NCBI GenBank assembly: GCA_035293805.1 | Contig: DATGMD010000060.1 | Coordinates: forward strand, 186,001 to 250,000 | DNA from: JAJPHF01 sp035293805 | Lineage (GTDB): Bacteria; Chloroflexota; UBA6077; JAJPHF01 | DNA: 64,000 bases | Reading direction: 5' to 3' | Shown: positions 16,028 through 24,468 of the stretch, piece by piece | Numbering within the stretch: the first letter of the stretch is position 1 | How the letters are laid out: each line of letters starts with the position of its first letter | The notes under the pieces: model-generated | The model's input: only the letters and a program-made list of their open reading frames with translations | Databases searched by the model: none | Told to the model about the DNA's origin: nothing | Translations under genes and position numbers: made by a program

Positions 16028-16130
16028 GGTTCCCTCGTCGGGGCGCCCGCCTCCCCCTGCATCGTACGTCGCGCGTCGCGTTCTGGCAAGCAACTGCCCG
16101 GCTAGGTGGCGGCGCGAAGCGGGTCAACGT

Positions 16131-16159
16131 TTGATTCCTAGCAGGCGCGTCCGTAGAAT
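16131..16159 (+). promoter_or_regulatory. promoter for the VOC gene at 16232
   Basis: TTGATT (16131-16136), exactly 17 bp spacer, TAGAAT (16154-16159), 72 bp before the ATG. Strong vegetative-type match. Confidence 0.6.
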
Positions 16160-16231
16160 GGGGCGCGTGTCCCAACGAGGTGCGACAGGCAGCGAGCGGG
16201 CGTCATCGCTGACGCCTGCCGAGGAGGGAAG

Positions 16232-16660
16232 ATGGCGCGACTGACACGGATCCAGCACGAGGGGATTCCGGTCAAGGACCTCGACCGCTCCCGCGCCTTC
16301 TACGAGGGCGTGCTGGGGCTGAAGACGCTGCCGCGCCCCGCGTTCGGCCCAGGCGTCTGGCTGGCCGATGCGAGCGGCGTGCCGCAGATCCACCTCATCG
16401 TCAGTCAGGCGCCCGTCCCCGGCGTCGACGCCCGGCCCGACCCGACGGCCCGCCACACGGCGTTCCTGGTCGAGGACTACGAGGGTCTGAAGCAGCGCTT
16501 CGCGCAGCACGGGGTGCGATACACCGAGGCTACCAACAGCCCGGCCGGGGTGGCGCAGCTTACCGCGGTCGATCCGGACGGCCACGTGCTGGAGTTCCAG
16601 CCGGCCGCGCACTACGGCGATGCGATTTACACCCCGGGCTTCGAGCCGCAAGAGGATTGA
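16232..16660 (+). CDS. VOC family protein (glyoxalase-like)
   Basis: A 142-aa vicinal-oxygen-chelate protein. It begins ARLTRIQHEGIPVKDLDRSR and has FYEGVLGLKTLPRP, a central RHTAFLVEDYEGLKQRFAQHG and a C-terminal AVDPDGHVLEFQPA. His in the first strand (IQHEGIPV), His in RHTAFLV and Glu in LEFQP are positioned as metal ligands. GAGGAGGG precedes the ATG. Likely a lyase, dioxygenase or resistance-type enzyme; the substrate is not inferable. It stands alone, with its own promoter at 16131. Confidence 0.83.
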   Translation: MARLTRIQHEGIPVKDLDRSRAFYEGVLGLKTLPRPAFGPGVWLADASGVPQIHLIVSQAPVPGVDARPDPTARHTAFLVEDYEGLKQRFAQHGVRYTEATNSPAGVAQLTAVDPDGHVLEFQPAAHYGDAIYTPGFEPQED

Positions 16661-16804
16661 ACGCGGCGACCCTGCTTTGTGGCATGGCCGTGCCGCTGCG
16701 TCGTCCGAAGGCCCGCCGGACGGATGGTAGACTTGTCTCGGCTCGGATGCCTGTCCTGGCGGCCGGCCCCGCTGCCACCAACATCGACACCCCGGCGCCG
16801 TCAT

Positions 16805-17641
16805 GTGCGGGCCGGTACCCGGAGGGACAGTCTGATTCCTGCTGGTAACACACGCAACGTTGGGCTGGTCGTCGCCGTCGTCGCGCTCATCGCCGGCGCG
16901 GCGCTCGCGCTCGGCAGCGGCGACCTTCGCGGTCTGATAGTCTTGGCGCTCGGGGCGGCTGGCGGCTGGGCCGCGGGCCAGAGCCTGGCGGCTCGCCCCC
17001 GCACGCGGTCCGAGGGCGATGAGCGCCCGGTCGCAGCCGAGCGCGCAGCTTTGGCGCGGCCGGCAAGGGCAACCGCCCGGGTGGGCGAGGCGCCTCGTGC
17101 CGAGCCGGCCGCGCGGACCGGCCGACTCGCCACTCCTATCTCCGCCGCGTCTGCGCCGATTGGCGCCGCGCCGCCAGACGCGCCGGCCCCGGCGGCTGCC
17201 GCAGCCCGCCTCACCGAACGGCGGCCGAGTACAGTGCCAGCGCCTATCACCACGCCATCGCCCGCCGCTCGGCCGGTGGCCGACCCGGCGGCGACCCCGC
17301 CGGGTCGCGCGGCCGCGGCGGCCGCGCGGCCGCCGCTCGCGGCGGCGCCACCCGGCTTGCCGCCAGAGCATCGGGCGAAGGGGGATGACGACCGCGACGG
17401 CGAGCGCGGGTCGACGGCCGCGAACGCGGGGCTTGGCCCGACGCCAGCGGCGAGCGGTCTTGGCGGCGGCGCGGCCGCCGAGATGGGTACGCCGCTGCCG
17501 ACAGAGGCGCGCTTGCAGGACTTGGCGGCACGGCAACGGTCCTCCACGGCCGACCTGCGCCGCTCGATCCGGGACGTGATCGAGCGGCTGGAGGACGAGG
17601 AGCCGCCGCCCGCCCGTCGCCGCAAGAAGTCTCGGTCGTAG
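16805..17641 (+). CDS. membrane-anchored Ala/Pro-rich protein
   Basis: About 278 aa. Two closely spaced hydrophobic helices near the N-terminus (VGLVVAVVALIAGAALALGS and LIVLALGAAGGWAAGQSLA) are followed by about 150 residues of low-complexity Ala/Pro/Arg sequence. A charged C-terminus (DLRRSIRDVIERLEDEE, then RRRKKSRS) looks helical. The function is unknown. The start is uncertain: GTG 16805 is the nearest normal codon to the first helix, while GGAGGG sits 8 nt before an ATT codon further in. A TAGACT box occurs near 16727. The stop lies 1 bp from the convergent queA-like stop. Confidence 0.5.
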   Translation: MRAGTRRDSLIPAGNTRNVGLVVAVVALIAGAALALGSGDLRGLIVLALGAAGGWAAGQSLAARPRTRSEGDERPVAAERAALARPARATARVGEAPRAEPAARTGRLATPISAASAPIGAAPPDAPAPAAAAARLTERRPSTVPAPITTPSPAARPVADPAATPPGRAAAAAARPPLAAAPPGLPPEHRAKGDDDRDGERGSTAANAGLGPTPAASGLGGGAAAEMGTPLPTEARLQDLAARQRSSTADLRRSIRDVIERLEDEEPPPARRRKKSRS

Positions 17642-17642
17642 G

Positions 17643-18728
17643 TCACAGGATCAGGTGCAGGTCCCCGAACTCGTGCCAGAGGTAGCCGGCGGCGAGCGCG
17701 GCCCGGTACGTGCGCTCTAGGTGCGCGCGGCCGGCGATGGCCTCGAGCATCGCCAGGTGGGAGGCGCGTGGTTCGTGGAAGCCCGTCAGGAGCGCGTCCA
17801 CCACGCGGACACCCCGCTCGGGGGTGACGACGAGGTCCGTCCAACCGCGCGTGGCGATCACCCGCCCGTCGGCGTCTGCGGCGCTCTCCAGCGCGCGCAC
17901 GACTGTCGTGCCGACCGCAATAACCCGCCCGCCCGCGGCCTTGGCCGCCTGGACGGCCTCGGCCGTCTCGGCGGGCACGTAGTACGCCTCCTCGTAGGGC
18001 GGCTCGTCGTGCTCCAGGCTGGCGACGCCCGTGTGCAGCGTCAGCCGCGCCACGCCGATGCCCTTCGCGCGCAGCCGGTCCAGCACGTCGTGGGTGAATG
18101 CGCGGCCGGCCGAGGGCATCTCGGCCGAGCCGGGCTCCCCGGCGTAGACGGTCTGGTACATCGCCAAGGGCCACTCGCCTCGGACGTAAGGATAGGCGAT
18201 CGGCTTGCCCCAGCGGGCCAGGTACGCGGTGAGCGGGGCGCCTAGGTCGAGGCGCGCGATCCAGAGGCGCCGCGAGTCGTGGTAAGGCGTGAGCAGCGCA
18301 GCCCGCCCCGTGCCGGGCAGCGTCAGCGTCTGAGGGGCCGGCGCCGGTAGGTGGCGGGGCTCTACCACCCACAGGTCGGCTACCAGGTGGGTTGAGAGGT
18401 GCAGCGCGAGCGACGTACCGTCGGTCGTCGCGGCGGGCAGCGCGGCCGGCAGGGTGCCGGAGTCGTTCACCACGACGAGGTCGCCGGCGCGCAGGAAGCT
18501 CGGCAGCTCGTGGAAGCGGGCGTGGACGATCCAGTCGTTGGCGCGGTAGCTCACCAGCAGCCGCACGCCGTCGCGGGCGAGGCCGCGGGCCTCGGGTGGC
18601 TCGTGCGCCTCCAGCTCAGGCGGCAGCGTGAAGTCGAGCACGTCGCGGAGGCCCTGCGGGAGCCGCAGGCGCGGCGTGGGTGCGGTCGGACCGCGCGGGC
18701 GGGTAGGCGCCAGCTCAGTGGCGATCAT
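17643..18728 (-). CDS. queA: QueA-like S-adenosylmethionine:tRNA ribosyltransferase-isomerase
   Basis: A 361-aa QueA-family protein. QueA transfers the ribosyl moiety of SAM to preQ1-tRNA to make epoxyqueuosine. Shared features are an N-terminal DFTLPPELEAHEPPEARG, GDLVVVNDSGTLPAAL, MYQTVYAGEPGSAEMPSAG and VIAVGTTVVRALESAA. Differences from canonical QueA: the GLHFT element reads GRAFT and the usual TFRPV...H.MH.E stretch is replaced by VASLEHDEPPYEEAYYVP. It may therefore be a diverged paralog with another acceptor. No tgt, queC-queF or queG is present. GAGGAG precedes the ATG; it lies 11 bp after the SDR gene, so they are likely cotranscribed. Confidence 0.75.
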   Translation of the reverse strand: MIATELAPTRPRGPTAPTPRLRLPQGLRDVLDFTLPPELEAHEPPEARGLARDGVRLLVSYRANDWIVHARFHELPSFLRAGDLVVVNDSGTLPAALPAATTDGTSLALHLSTHLVADLWVVEPRHLPAPAPQTLTLPGTGRAALLTPYHDSRRLWIARLDLGAPLTAYLARWGKPIAYPYVRGEWPLAMYQTVYAGEPGSAEMPSAGRAFTHDVLDRLRAKGIGVARLTLHTGVASLEHDEPPYEEAYYVPAETAEAVQAAKAAGGRVIAVGTTVVRALESAADADGRVIATRGWTDLVVTPERGVRVVDALLTGFHEPRASHLAMLEAIAGRAHLERTYRAALAAGYLWHEFGDLHLIL

Positions 18729-18739
18729 CGTAGTTCTCC

Positions 18740-19462
18740 TCAGCAGCCCAGGGGCAGTAGCGCCTGGGCCTCGAAGCGCCCGAAGGGCGCGGTTTCACGT
18801 TCGAGCAGGTCGGCGATGGCGGGGGCGACGATCTCCGGGCCGGGTAGGTGTGAGAGGTCCACGCCCGGCTCGGCGTCGCGGTGCATCTGGGTGTTCATGT
18901 CGCCGGGATCGACGACGTAGACTCGCACACCGCTATCCGCTAGCTCGGCGGCCAGGACGCGCGACAGGTGCTCGAGCGCGGCCTTGCTCGTGCCGTAGCC
19001 GCCCCAGCCGGCGTAGGCTTGTACGCCAGCGTCAGACGTGACGTTCAGGATCACGCCCGCGCCGTGCGCCCGCATCCCCGGCAGCACCAGCTGGATCAGG
19101 TGCAGCGGCGCGACGACGTTCGTGCGCAGCACGGCCGCGAAGGCGTCGAGCGGGTAGTCGGCGAGCGGCGGCATGGGGCTTGGTCCCAGCGCCGAGGCGT
19201 TGTTGACCAGGACGTCGATGCGACCGAACCGCTCCTGCCCCGTGCGCACCAGCCGGTCGGCGTGGGCGCGGTCGGCCACGTCGCCGGGCAGCGCGACGAC
19301 CTCGGTGATGGCGGCTAGCTCGTCGGCGACGGCTGCCAGGGCCGTGGCGCCGCGCGCCGTCAGCACGAGGCGATCGCCGCGCCGGGCCAGCAAGCGTGCT
19401 AGCTCGCGGCCGAGGCCCTGGGAGGCGCCCGTGATCAGGACGACTCGTGGTTGGTGATTCAT
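18740..19462 (-). CDS. short-chain dehydrogenase/reductase (SDR)
   Basis: A 240-aa classical SDR with a single Rossmann domain: cofactor loop TGASQGLG near residues 11-18, NNASAL (for the NNAG motif), the catalytic Ser in NVTSDAG and the Tyr/Lys pair in YGTSKAALEHL. It uses NAD(H) or NADP(H) to oxidise or reduce an alcohol or carbonyl substrate that cannot be predicted. GGAGGAGG sits upstream of the ATG. It probably forms an operon with the QueA-like gene, from which it is separated by 11 bp. Confidence 0.87.
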   Translation of the reverse strand: MNHQPRVVLITGASQGLGRELARLLARRGDRLVLTARGATALAAVADELAAITEVVALPGDVADRAHADRLVRTGQERFGRIDVLVNNASALGPSPMPPLADYPLDAFAAVLRTNVVAPLHLIQLVLPGMRAHGAGVILNVTSDAGVQAYAGWGGYGTSKAALEHLSRVLAAELADSGVRVYVVDPGDMNTQMHRDAEPGVDLSHLPGPEIVAPAIADLLERETAPFGRFEAQALLPLGC

Positions 19463-19541
19463 CGTTGGCCCTCCTCCGTGTGGCTCTGCCTACAGGATGC
19501 GGCCGGTCGGTCGCTGCTCGCCTCGGGCCACGGGTCAGGTT

Positions 19542-19567
19542 GGCCCCTGTCCCTTCGGACAGGGGCC
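19542..19567 (-). terminator. hairpin after the NarL/NarX-type operon
   Basis: A perfect 11-bp inverted repeat (19542-19552 with 19557-19567) with a 4-nt loop, 76 bp beyond the stop of the response regulator gene. It has no T-run, as with the other GC-rich hairpins in this window. Confidence 0.5.
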
Positions 19568-19642
19568 GGGAATCGGCGACTGCGCAGGCGCTTGCTTACG
19601 AGCGGACCTGACGACGCAGCCGATCGGCAGGCGTGGGGCGGG

Positions 19643-20266
19643 CTACAGGAGGCCTTGCTCGGCGGCGCGGGCGACCGCCTGGGCGCGGTTGTCGGCGCCA
19701 AGCTTCTGGAAGAGAGAGGTGACGTGGAACTTAACCGTGCGCTCGGCGATCCTCAGAGTGCGGGCGATCTGCTTGTTCGACTGGCCGGCGGCGACGAGGC
19801 GGAGCACCTCGCGCTCGCGCGCGCTCAGGCGACCGGCGGGCACGCGCGGCCGACCCACCTGCGCCACCACCTTCGCGGCCACGCGCGGCGCGAGGTAGGA
19901 GCCGCCGGCGGCGACGGCGCGGATGGCTCGCGCGATCTCGGCTGTCGGCGCGCCCTTCAGCAGATAGCCGGCGGCGCCGGCCTGGAGCGCCCCAAAGACG
20001 CGCTCGTCGGCGTCGTAGGCGGTGAAGACCAGCACGCGCGGCTCGCCCGGGGTCGCCGTGAGACGCGGGAGCGCTTGGACGCCGTCCTGGCCGTCTAGCT
20101 CGAGGTCGAGCAGCACCACGTCGGGCCGCTCGCGCGCCGCGAGGGCGACCGCGTCGTCGGCCGTGGCGGCGGCCCCGACGACCTGGAAGTCGGCCTCGTC
20201 CTCCAGCACGGCGATGAGCCCCTCGCGCACCACGGGGTGGTCGTCGACGACGAGCACGCGGATCAC
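19643..20266 (-). CDS. NarL/LuxR-family response regulator
   Basis: A 207-aa two-domain regulator. The receiver domain (residues 1-120) has the acidic pair in LVVDDHP, the phosphoacceptor Asp in VVLLDLELDG, the Thr in VFTAYDA and the Lys in YLLKG. The LuxR-type helix-turn-helix follows (LSAREREVLRLVAAGQSNKQ, then RTVKFHVTSLFQKLG). It binds DNA when phosphorylated by the adjacent kinase. The start is the GTG of GTGA, overlapping the kinase stop by 4 bp, so they are translationally coupled. Target genes are unknown. Confidence 0.92.
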   Translation of the reverse strand: MIRVLVVDDHPVVREGLIAVLEDEADFQVVGAAATADDAVALAARERPDVVLLDLELDGQDGVQALPRLTATPGEPRVLVFTAYDADERVFGALQAGAAGYLLKGAPTAEIARAIRAVAAGGSYLAPRVAAKVVAQVGRPRVPAGRLSAREREVLRLVAAGQSNKQIARTLRIAERTVKFHVTSLFQKLGADNRAQAVARAAEQGLL

Positions 20267-21450
20267 GGTGCGGCCTCGGGCAGTGGGAGGGTGACGCGGA
20301 GCGTCGCACCGCGGCCCGGCTGGCTGGCGAGCCGCAGCCGGCCGCCAAGCAGCCGCGCCCGCTCGCGCATGCCGACAAGGCCGTGGCGGCCGGGCGGCAC
20401 CGCACGTGGGTTGAAGCCGGCGCCGTCGTCGCGGACGGTCAGGACCACGGCGCGGTCGGCGGCGCGCAGGTCGAGGGTGACGACGTGCGCGCGTGCGTGG
20501 CGGCGCACGTTCGTCAGCGCCTCCTGGGCGATGCGGTAAAGCTCCGCCTCGGCGTGCAGCGGCAGCGCGACGGTCCCCGTGGTCCGCACGTCCACGCGCA
20601 CGCCGGTGTCGGCCGTGAAGCCACGCGCCAGCGCGGCGAGGGCCTCGGGCAGCGGCTGGCTGGCGATCGGCGCGGTGCGCAGGTCGAGCACGGAGCGGCG
20701 GGCGTCCTCGAGGCTCTCGCGGGCGGTCGCCAGCGCGCGCTCCACGCGCTCGCGCGCGCGGTCAGGCGCATCGTCCAGGTGGCGCAGGGCGCTCTCCAGG
20801 TGGAGCGCGATGGCGGTGAGGCCCTGGGCGAGCGTGTCGTGAATCTCCCGGGCGATGCGCGTGCGCTCCTCGGCGCGGGCGAGGCGGGCGCTGGCCTCGG
20901 CGAGGCGCGCGCGCTCGACTGCCAGCCCGACCTGGTAGGCGACCGCCGAGAGCAGCTCCAGCTCGGCGGGGGCGAGCTGGCGCCAGGCGGGGCCCGCCAC
21001 GTTCATGATGCCGAGCGGCTTGGTCTGGAAGTAGAGGGGCAAGCTGGCATGGTAGCGCAGGCCGAGCGTTTGTCGTGGGCTGGCGACCGCGGGGCGCAGG
21101 CGGCTGCACTCCATGACGTCGACGTTGCGCGGAGTCAGCTCACCGGCCTGGAAGGCCTCGATGCACCAGCAGGAGCGGCCGGTCATGCGGACGGGCTCTT
21201 GCAAGTATGGCGGCAGGTTGAGCGTGGCCGCGCTGTAGAACTGGCCGCCGTCGGGATCGCGCAGCCACACCCAGCCGGTGTGCAGGTCGAGGGCCTGGGC
21301 CGTCAGCGCGAGGGTGCGCGTGAGCGCCTGGCGGAGATCGGCAGTGCTGTTGAGCGCCTCAGCGACCGCCGCCACGACGCCGACCGCTCGCGGAGCGGCC
21401 GGATATGGTTCGGCACCCGCTGCCGGCGCTCGTCTTGCTCGCGCTGCCAC
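20263..21450 (-). CDS. GAF-domain sensor histidine kinase (NarX/DesK type)
   Basis: A 395-aa kinase. A GAF-like domain (about residues 30-190, containing a CWCIEAFQAGE segment with two Cys) precedes a HisKA_3 dimerisation helix (ERTRIAREIHDTLAQGL, phosphoacceptor His) and a HATPase with N-box AQEALTNVRRHARA and DDGAGFNPRA. No transmembrane helix is evident, so it senses a cytoplasmic signal; Cys pairs in such GAF domains sometimes bind haem or an Fe-S cluster, which is speculation here. I chose the GTG at 21450 because GAGGAG lies 7 nt upstream; the frame extends 51 codons further without one. Confidence 0.88.
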   Translation of the reverse strand: MAARARRAPAAGAEPYPAAPRAVGVVAAVAEALNSTADLRQALTRTLALTAQALDLHTGWVWLRDPDGGQFYSAATLNLPPYLQEPVRMTGRSCWCIEAFQAGELTPRNVDVMECSRLRPAVASPRQTLGLRYHASLPLYFQTKPLGIMNVAGPAWRQLAPAELELLSAVAYQVGLAVERARLAEASARLARAEERTRIAREIHDTLAQGLTAIALHLESALRHLDDAPDRARERVERALATARESLEDARRSVLDLRTAPIASQPLPEALAALARGFTADTGVRVDVRTTGTVALPLHAEAELYRIAQEALTNVRRHARAHVVTLDLRAADRAVVLTVRDDGAGFNPRAVPPGRHGLVGMRERARLLGGRLRLASQPGRGATLRVTLPLPEAAP

Positions 21451-21860
21451 TGGCTCGCTCCTCTCGCCGCGGGTATTGTTCCACACCGTGGCGCGCCGCG
21501 GCAGCGGGTGTCGCGCGTTTCGTGGCGGCGCATGGTCGCGGCCCGCTCGATCGCGCCCGGGGCGCTGCCCGCGGGCGCAGCAACGTATCCGAGGAACGGT
21601 CAAACGATGCTCCTTGACCGGGTGGTTAAGTGCTAGGCCGGGTGCGGGTCTGCGCGTGCTCCTCGGGCGCGGAAGGTCGCATCGTTTACCCCGTACGATA
21701 CTCCCTCGATGGCTCGCGGCGGGCCGGGCGCGGGCGGCGGGCGCGGGGAGGCGTGTACGGCGTACGATAAGCGACCACGTCGCGCGAGCTAGCAGGCGCT
21801 CTCCTGCGCGCCTCGCGGCCTGAGACCGGGCCGGCCTCGCGAGCTAGCCGGAGAGGGACG

Positions 21861-21989
21861 CCCTCACCCCGCCCCTCTCCCAGGGGGAGAGGGGGAGGGA
21901 CGAGGGGCCGCCCTCACCCCCGCCCTCTCTCAGAGGGAGAGGGGGACGACGATTGCCCTCACCCCCGCCCTCTCTCAGAGGGAGAGGGA
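21861..21989. repeat. three tandem copies of a CCCTCACCCC/GGGAGAGGG palindrome
   Basis: Three copies start at 21861, 21911 and 21956. Each reads CCCTCACCCC, then a C-rich CCCTCTC arm, a 2-4 nt turn and a GGGAGAGGG arm. Each copy can form a strong hairpin. Relatives are at 28520-28553 and, as a half copy, at about 24178-24200. The rest of 21451-22446 is GC-rich with no gene that I can support. Confidence 0.75.
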
Positions 21990-22284
21990 GTACGGGAACG
22001 CCAACGCCGGTATCGTTAAGACGCCGGGCCAGGTGGCGACCGGGCAGGGCGCTGCTTGCTGGACCCCTACCAGAGAAGGCATTGGGGATGGGCGGTCGTC
22101 CGGGGGACGAGGGGAGCCGCCCGCGCGCAGCAAGCAGCTCCCGGACTGCAGACCCCGCCCAGAGCTTGCCGAGACGCACGCGATAGGCTACAACGGCGGC
22201 ATCGTCGAGACGGCGCTGCCGCTGGCACCCGAGCGGTGGGCACCGTTGCCCGCGCTGGAGCAAGCGCCCCTGGCCGAGCCGGCG

Positions 22285-22396
22285 GTGACACGGCGCCTGG
22301 AGTGCCGCCTTCGCGGGCAGGCTCTAAGACCTGATCAAGCGTCACGATGCACCCACCGAGTGACACCGCGCCTGGAGTGCCGCCTTCGCGGGCAGG
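22285..22396. repeat. 37-bp direct repeat, two copies, 75-bp period
   Basis: Copies at 22285-22321 and 22360-22396 differ at one base. They contain CGCCTGGAGTGCCGCCTTCG. They lie just upstream of the secreted protein gene at 22447 in a stretch without a convincing gene, and resemble dispersed intergenic repeats more than coding repeats. Confidence 0.7.
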
Positions 22397-22446
22397 ACAG
22401 GTCATCAACGGTAGAGGCCGCGCAGCGGGTAGCAGGAGTGTGGGAA

Positions 22447-24147
22447 ATGGACCGGATTGGCCTTGGACCCATTATGCGCCTGGCGGTATTTCTGAGCCTC
22501 GGTCTGGCGCTCGTCCCTTTCGCTCATGGCGCCACTGCGGACGGCCTGGCCACAGCGCGGGCGCTCGCGAGCGCGCCCGCGCCCCAAACCGACGACGACA
22601 TCGTGGTGCAGCTGACCAGCCCGCGCCCCGGCGAGGTCTTGTCCGGCCCGGTCACGATCCGCGGCTACGCGGCCGACCGCCGCAGCACGGGGGGCTCGGG
22701 GCTGAACGAGGCAGATATCCAACTCTACCTGGACGATACCAGCGACGAATGGCACCTGTTCGATTTTGCCACGGGTGGACAGGACAGTCCCGAGGCGGCG
22801 GCCGCGCTCGGGCCACAGTTCGACCACGTCGGGTTCCAGGATGTCTGGCAAACCTGCTCGTTCCCCGCCGGCCCTCACAAGCTCATCGTGTACGTCTCCA
22901 GCCTGGTCCAGCCGGGCGGCCGCAACTTCACGACGGTGGACGTCAACCTGGAAGGCTGCGCCGATGGCGTGGGCCTCTATCGCGATGACTTCACGGCGCG
23001 CCCCGGCGGGGTCGAGACACAGGAGTTGGCGCCCGGGGGGACGGGGGCGGACTACGTCGATGCGATCTTCGGCAACTTTGCGGCGGGCATCGACGCCCGG
23101 TGCACCGAGGCCGAGGTCCCATGCTTCTACGCGCTCGTCTTTCGTGGCGTGCCGAGCCCGACGGAAAGGACTGGGCTCATCGGTTATGCGTTCGGGGTCC
23201 AGCCGGCCAGCGGCACCTTCCTGTTAGTGTACCGCGCCCCGAACGACGACGCGAACACGGCCAAGATCCTGCTGCCGTTGACCGAGTCGCCCGCCATCCG
23301 CCGGGGGGCGCAGCCGAACCGCCTCGGCGTGATCGTCCAGGACGACTGGCTGCGCTTGTTCATCAACGGAGAGCAGGTGGGCGAGGTCCACGACACCACC
23401 CGCCCCTGGGGGCGGGTCGCTTGGGGCGCCGGCAACTTGTCCCCCGACCACAATCAAGAGGCGCAATTCGCCCATTTCATCGTCTCGACTCCTGGGCCGC
23501 CCTACGCCCTGGCCGCCATTACAGGGCCGGACCGGACAGGGGAGAACGGGGCCGCCACGGCGAGTCCTCCGGGCGCCCCCGGGCGGGTCCTGTTCCGCGA
23601 CGACTTCACCGCCCGGGACAGTGGCTGGCAGCCAGGCGCCTGGCGGACCTTCACCTCCGAGGGGGGCTACGCGGACGGCGAGTACGCGGTGACGAAGCCC
23701 GCGGGCACCGGCGCCACGGCCTGGGCCTGGAACCCTCGCCGCTTCGACGACTTCCGGGTCGAGGTCGACGCCCGGTTGGTCCCGCCGACCGATGAGGCGT
23801 ATGTGTACCTCGGGTTTCGCTACAGCAGCGTCGAGGACAATGCCTTCTACGCCTTCGTGGTGGACCCGAACGCGCAGGCCTTTCTCCTGGCGCACACGGA
23901 AGGGGACCACACGACCGTCCTGATCGACTGGACAGCCAGCTCGGCCATCCAACCCGGCGACGCGCGGAACCGCCTCGGGGTATGGGCGCGGGGGCCGGAG
24001 ATCGGGCTGCTGATCAATGGCCAGGAGGTCGGCCGAGCGCGGGAAGACGGGATTCGCGAGGGCATGTTAGTCCTTGGGGTAGGGCAGCGCCGCGATGGCC
24101 CGGCAGAGGCGCGCTTTGGCAACCTGGTCGTGACCGACGTGGAGTGA
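22447..24147 (+). CDS. secreted protein with Ig-like and two LamG/concanavalin-like domains
   Basis: A 566-aa exported protein. The signal peptide has hydrophobic core LAVFLSLGLALVPFAHGATA. Next is a bacterial Ig-like segment (VVQLTSPRPGEVLSGPVTIR, about residues 50-150). Two related beta-sandwich domains follow, each starting [LF]xRDDFTAR (about residues 180 and 385) and each containing an INGxxVGxxxD element, typical of LamG or 3-keto-disaccharide hydrolase-like folds. The two domains look like an internal duplication. Likely binds or processes an extracellular glycan; no catalytic residues are recognised. The ATG has AGGAG 8 nt upstream; an open frame further 5' holds direct repeats and is not taken as coding. 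Confidence 0.7.
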   Translation: MDRIGLGPIMRLAVFLSLGLALVPFAHGATADGLATARALASAPAPQTDDDIVVQLTSPRPGEVLSGPVTIRGYAADRRSTGGSGLNEADIQLYLDDTSDEWHLFDFATGGQDSPEAAAALGPQFDHVGFQDVWQTCSFPAGPHKLIVYVSSLVQPGGRNFTTVDVNLEGCADGVGLYRDDFTARPGGVETQELAPGGTGADYVDAIFGNFAAGIDARCTEAEVPCFYALVFRGVPSPTERTGLIGYAFGVQPASGTFLLVYRAPNDDANTAKILLPLTESPAIRRGAQPNRLGVIVQDDWLRLFINGEQVGEVHDTTRPWGRVAWGAGNLSPDHNQEAQFAHFIVSTPGPPYALAAITGPDRTGENGAATASPPGAPGRVLFRDDFTARDSGWQPGAWRTFTSEGGYADGEYAVTKPAGTGATAWAWNPRRFDDFRVEVDARLVPPTDEAYVYLGFRYSSVEDNAFYAFVVDPNAQAFLLAHTEGDHTTVLIDWTASSAIQPGDARNRLGVWARGPEIGLLINGQEVGRAREDGIREGMLVLGVGQRRDGPAEARFGNLVVTDVE

Positions 24148-24468
24148 CAACGCTCTGCCGGCCCACGAGGTCCGCCTGCGCGGGAGAGGGGGAGGGACGA
24201 GGGGGACGGCCTTTCCCTGCGACGCGGAATAGTGCGAGTGCTGCTCCTCGCCCTGGCGGAGTGGGGGTCAGGGAACTCTGTCGCCGGACTCGGTATTGGG
24301 CGGCAGCGAGATCGGAGCCGGTGGGGCGGTGCGAACAAGCGGAAACGGCAGGCGCGGGCGTGACGGCGGGCGGACCCGCGGCGGGATTGCGGGCTTGTCG
24401 TGGCCGGCGGCACGCGCTAGGGTAGATGGAGGAGAGGCGCGTAGTGGCAGACACGGAGGAGGATACGG
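24148..24468. other. intergenic region, 321 bp
   Basis: No gene seen. It contains a half copy of the GGGAGAGGG repeat near 24178-24200 and otherwise GC-rich sequence, ending with the GGAGGAGG ribosome binding site of the PfpI gene. Confidence 0.5.

Noticed and set aside
20400..21600. Long open frames antisense to the histidine kinase
   Set aside because: They follow codon-position GC bias of the real kinase gene; kinase motifs and overlap with the regulator identify the true strand. The same applies to other long antisense frames across this GC-rich window.
21861..21989. CRISPR array
   Set aside because: The units are self-complementary, spaced 45-50 bp with no unique 30-bp spacers, only three in number and without cas genes. 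They are palindromic intergenic repeats.
22033..22446. N-terminal extension of the secreted LamG-like protein
   Set aside because: The frame is open, but the segment contains dispersed direct repeats and no RBS, and a normal signal peptide with RBS begins at 22447.
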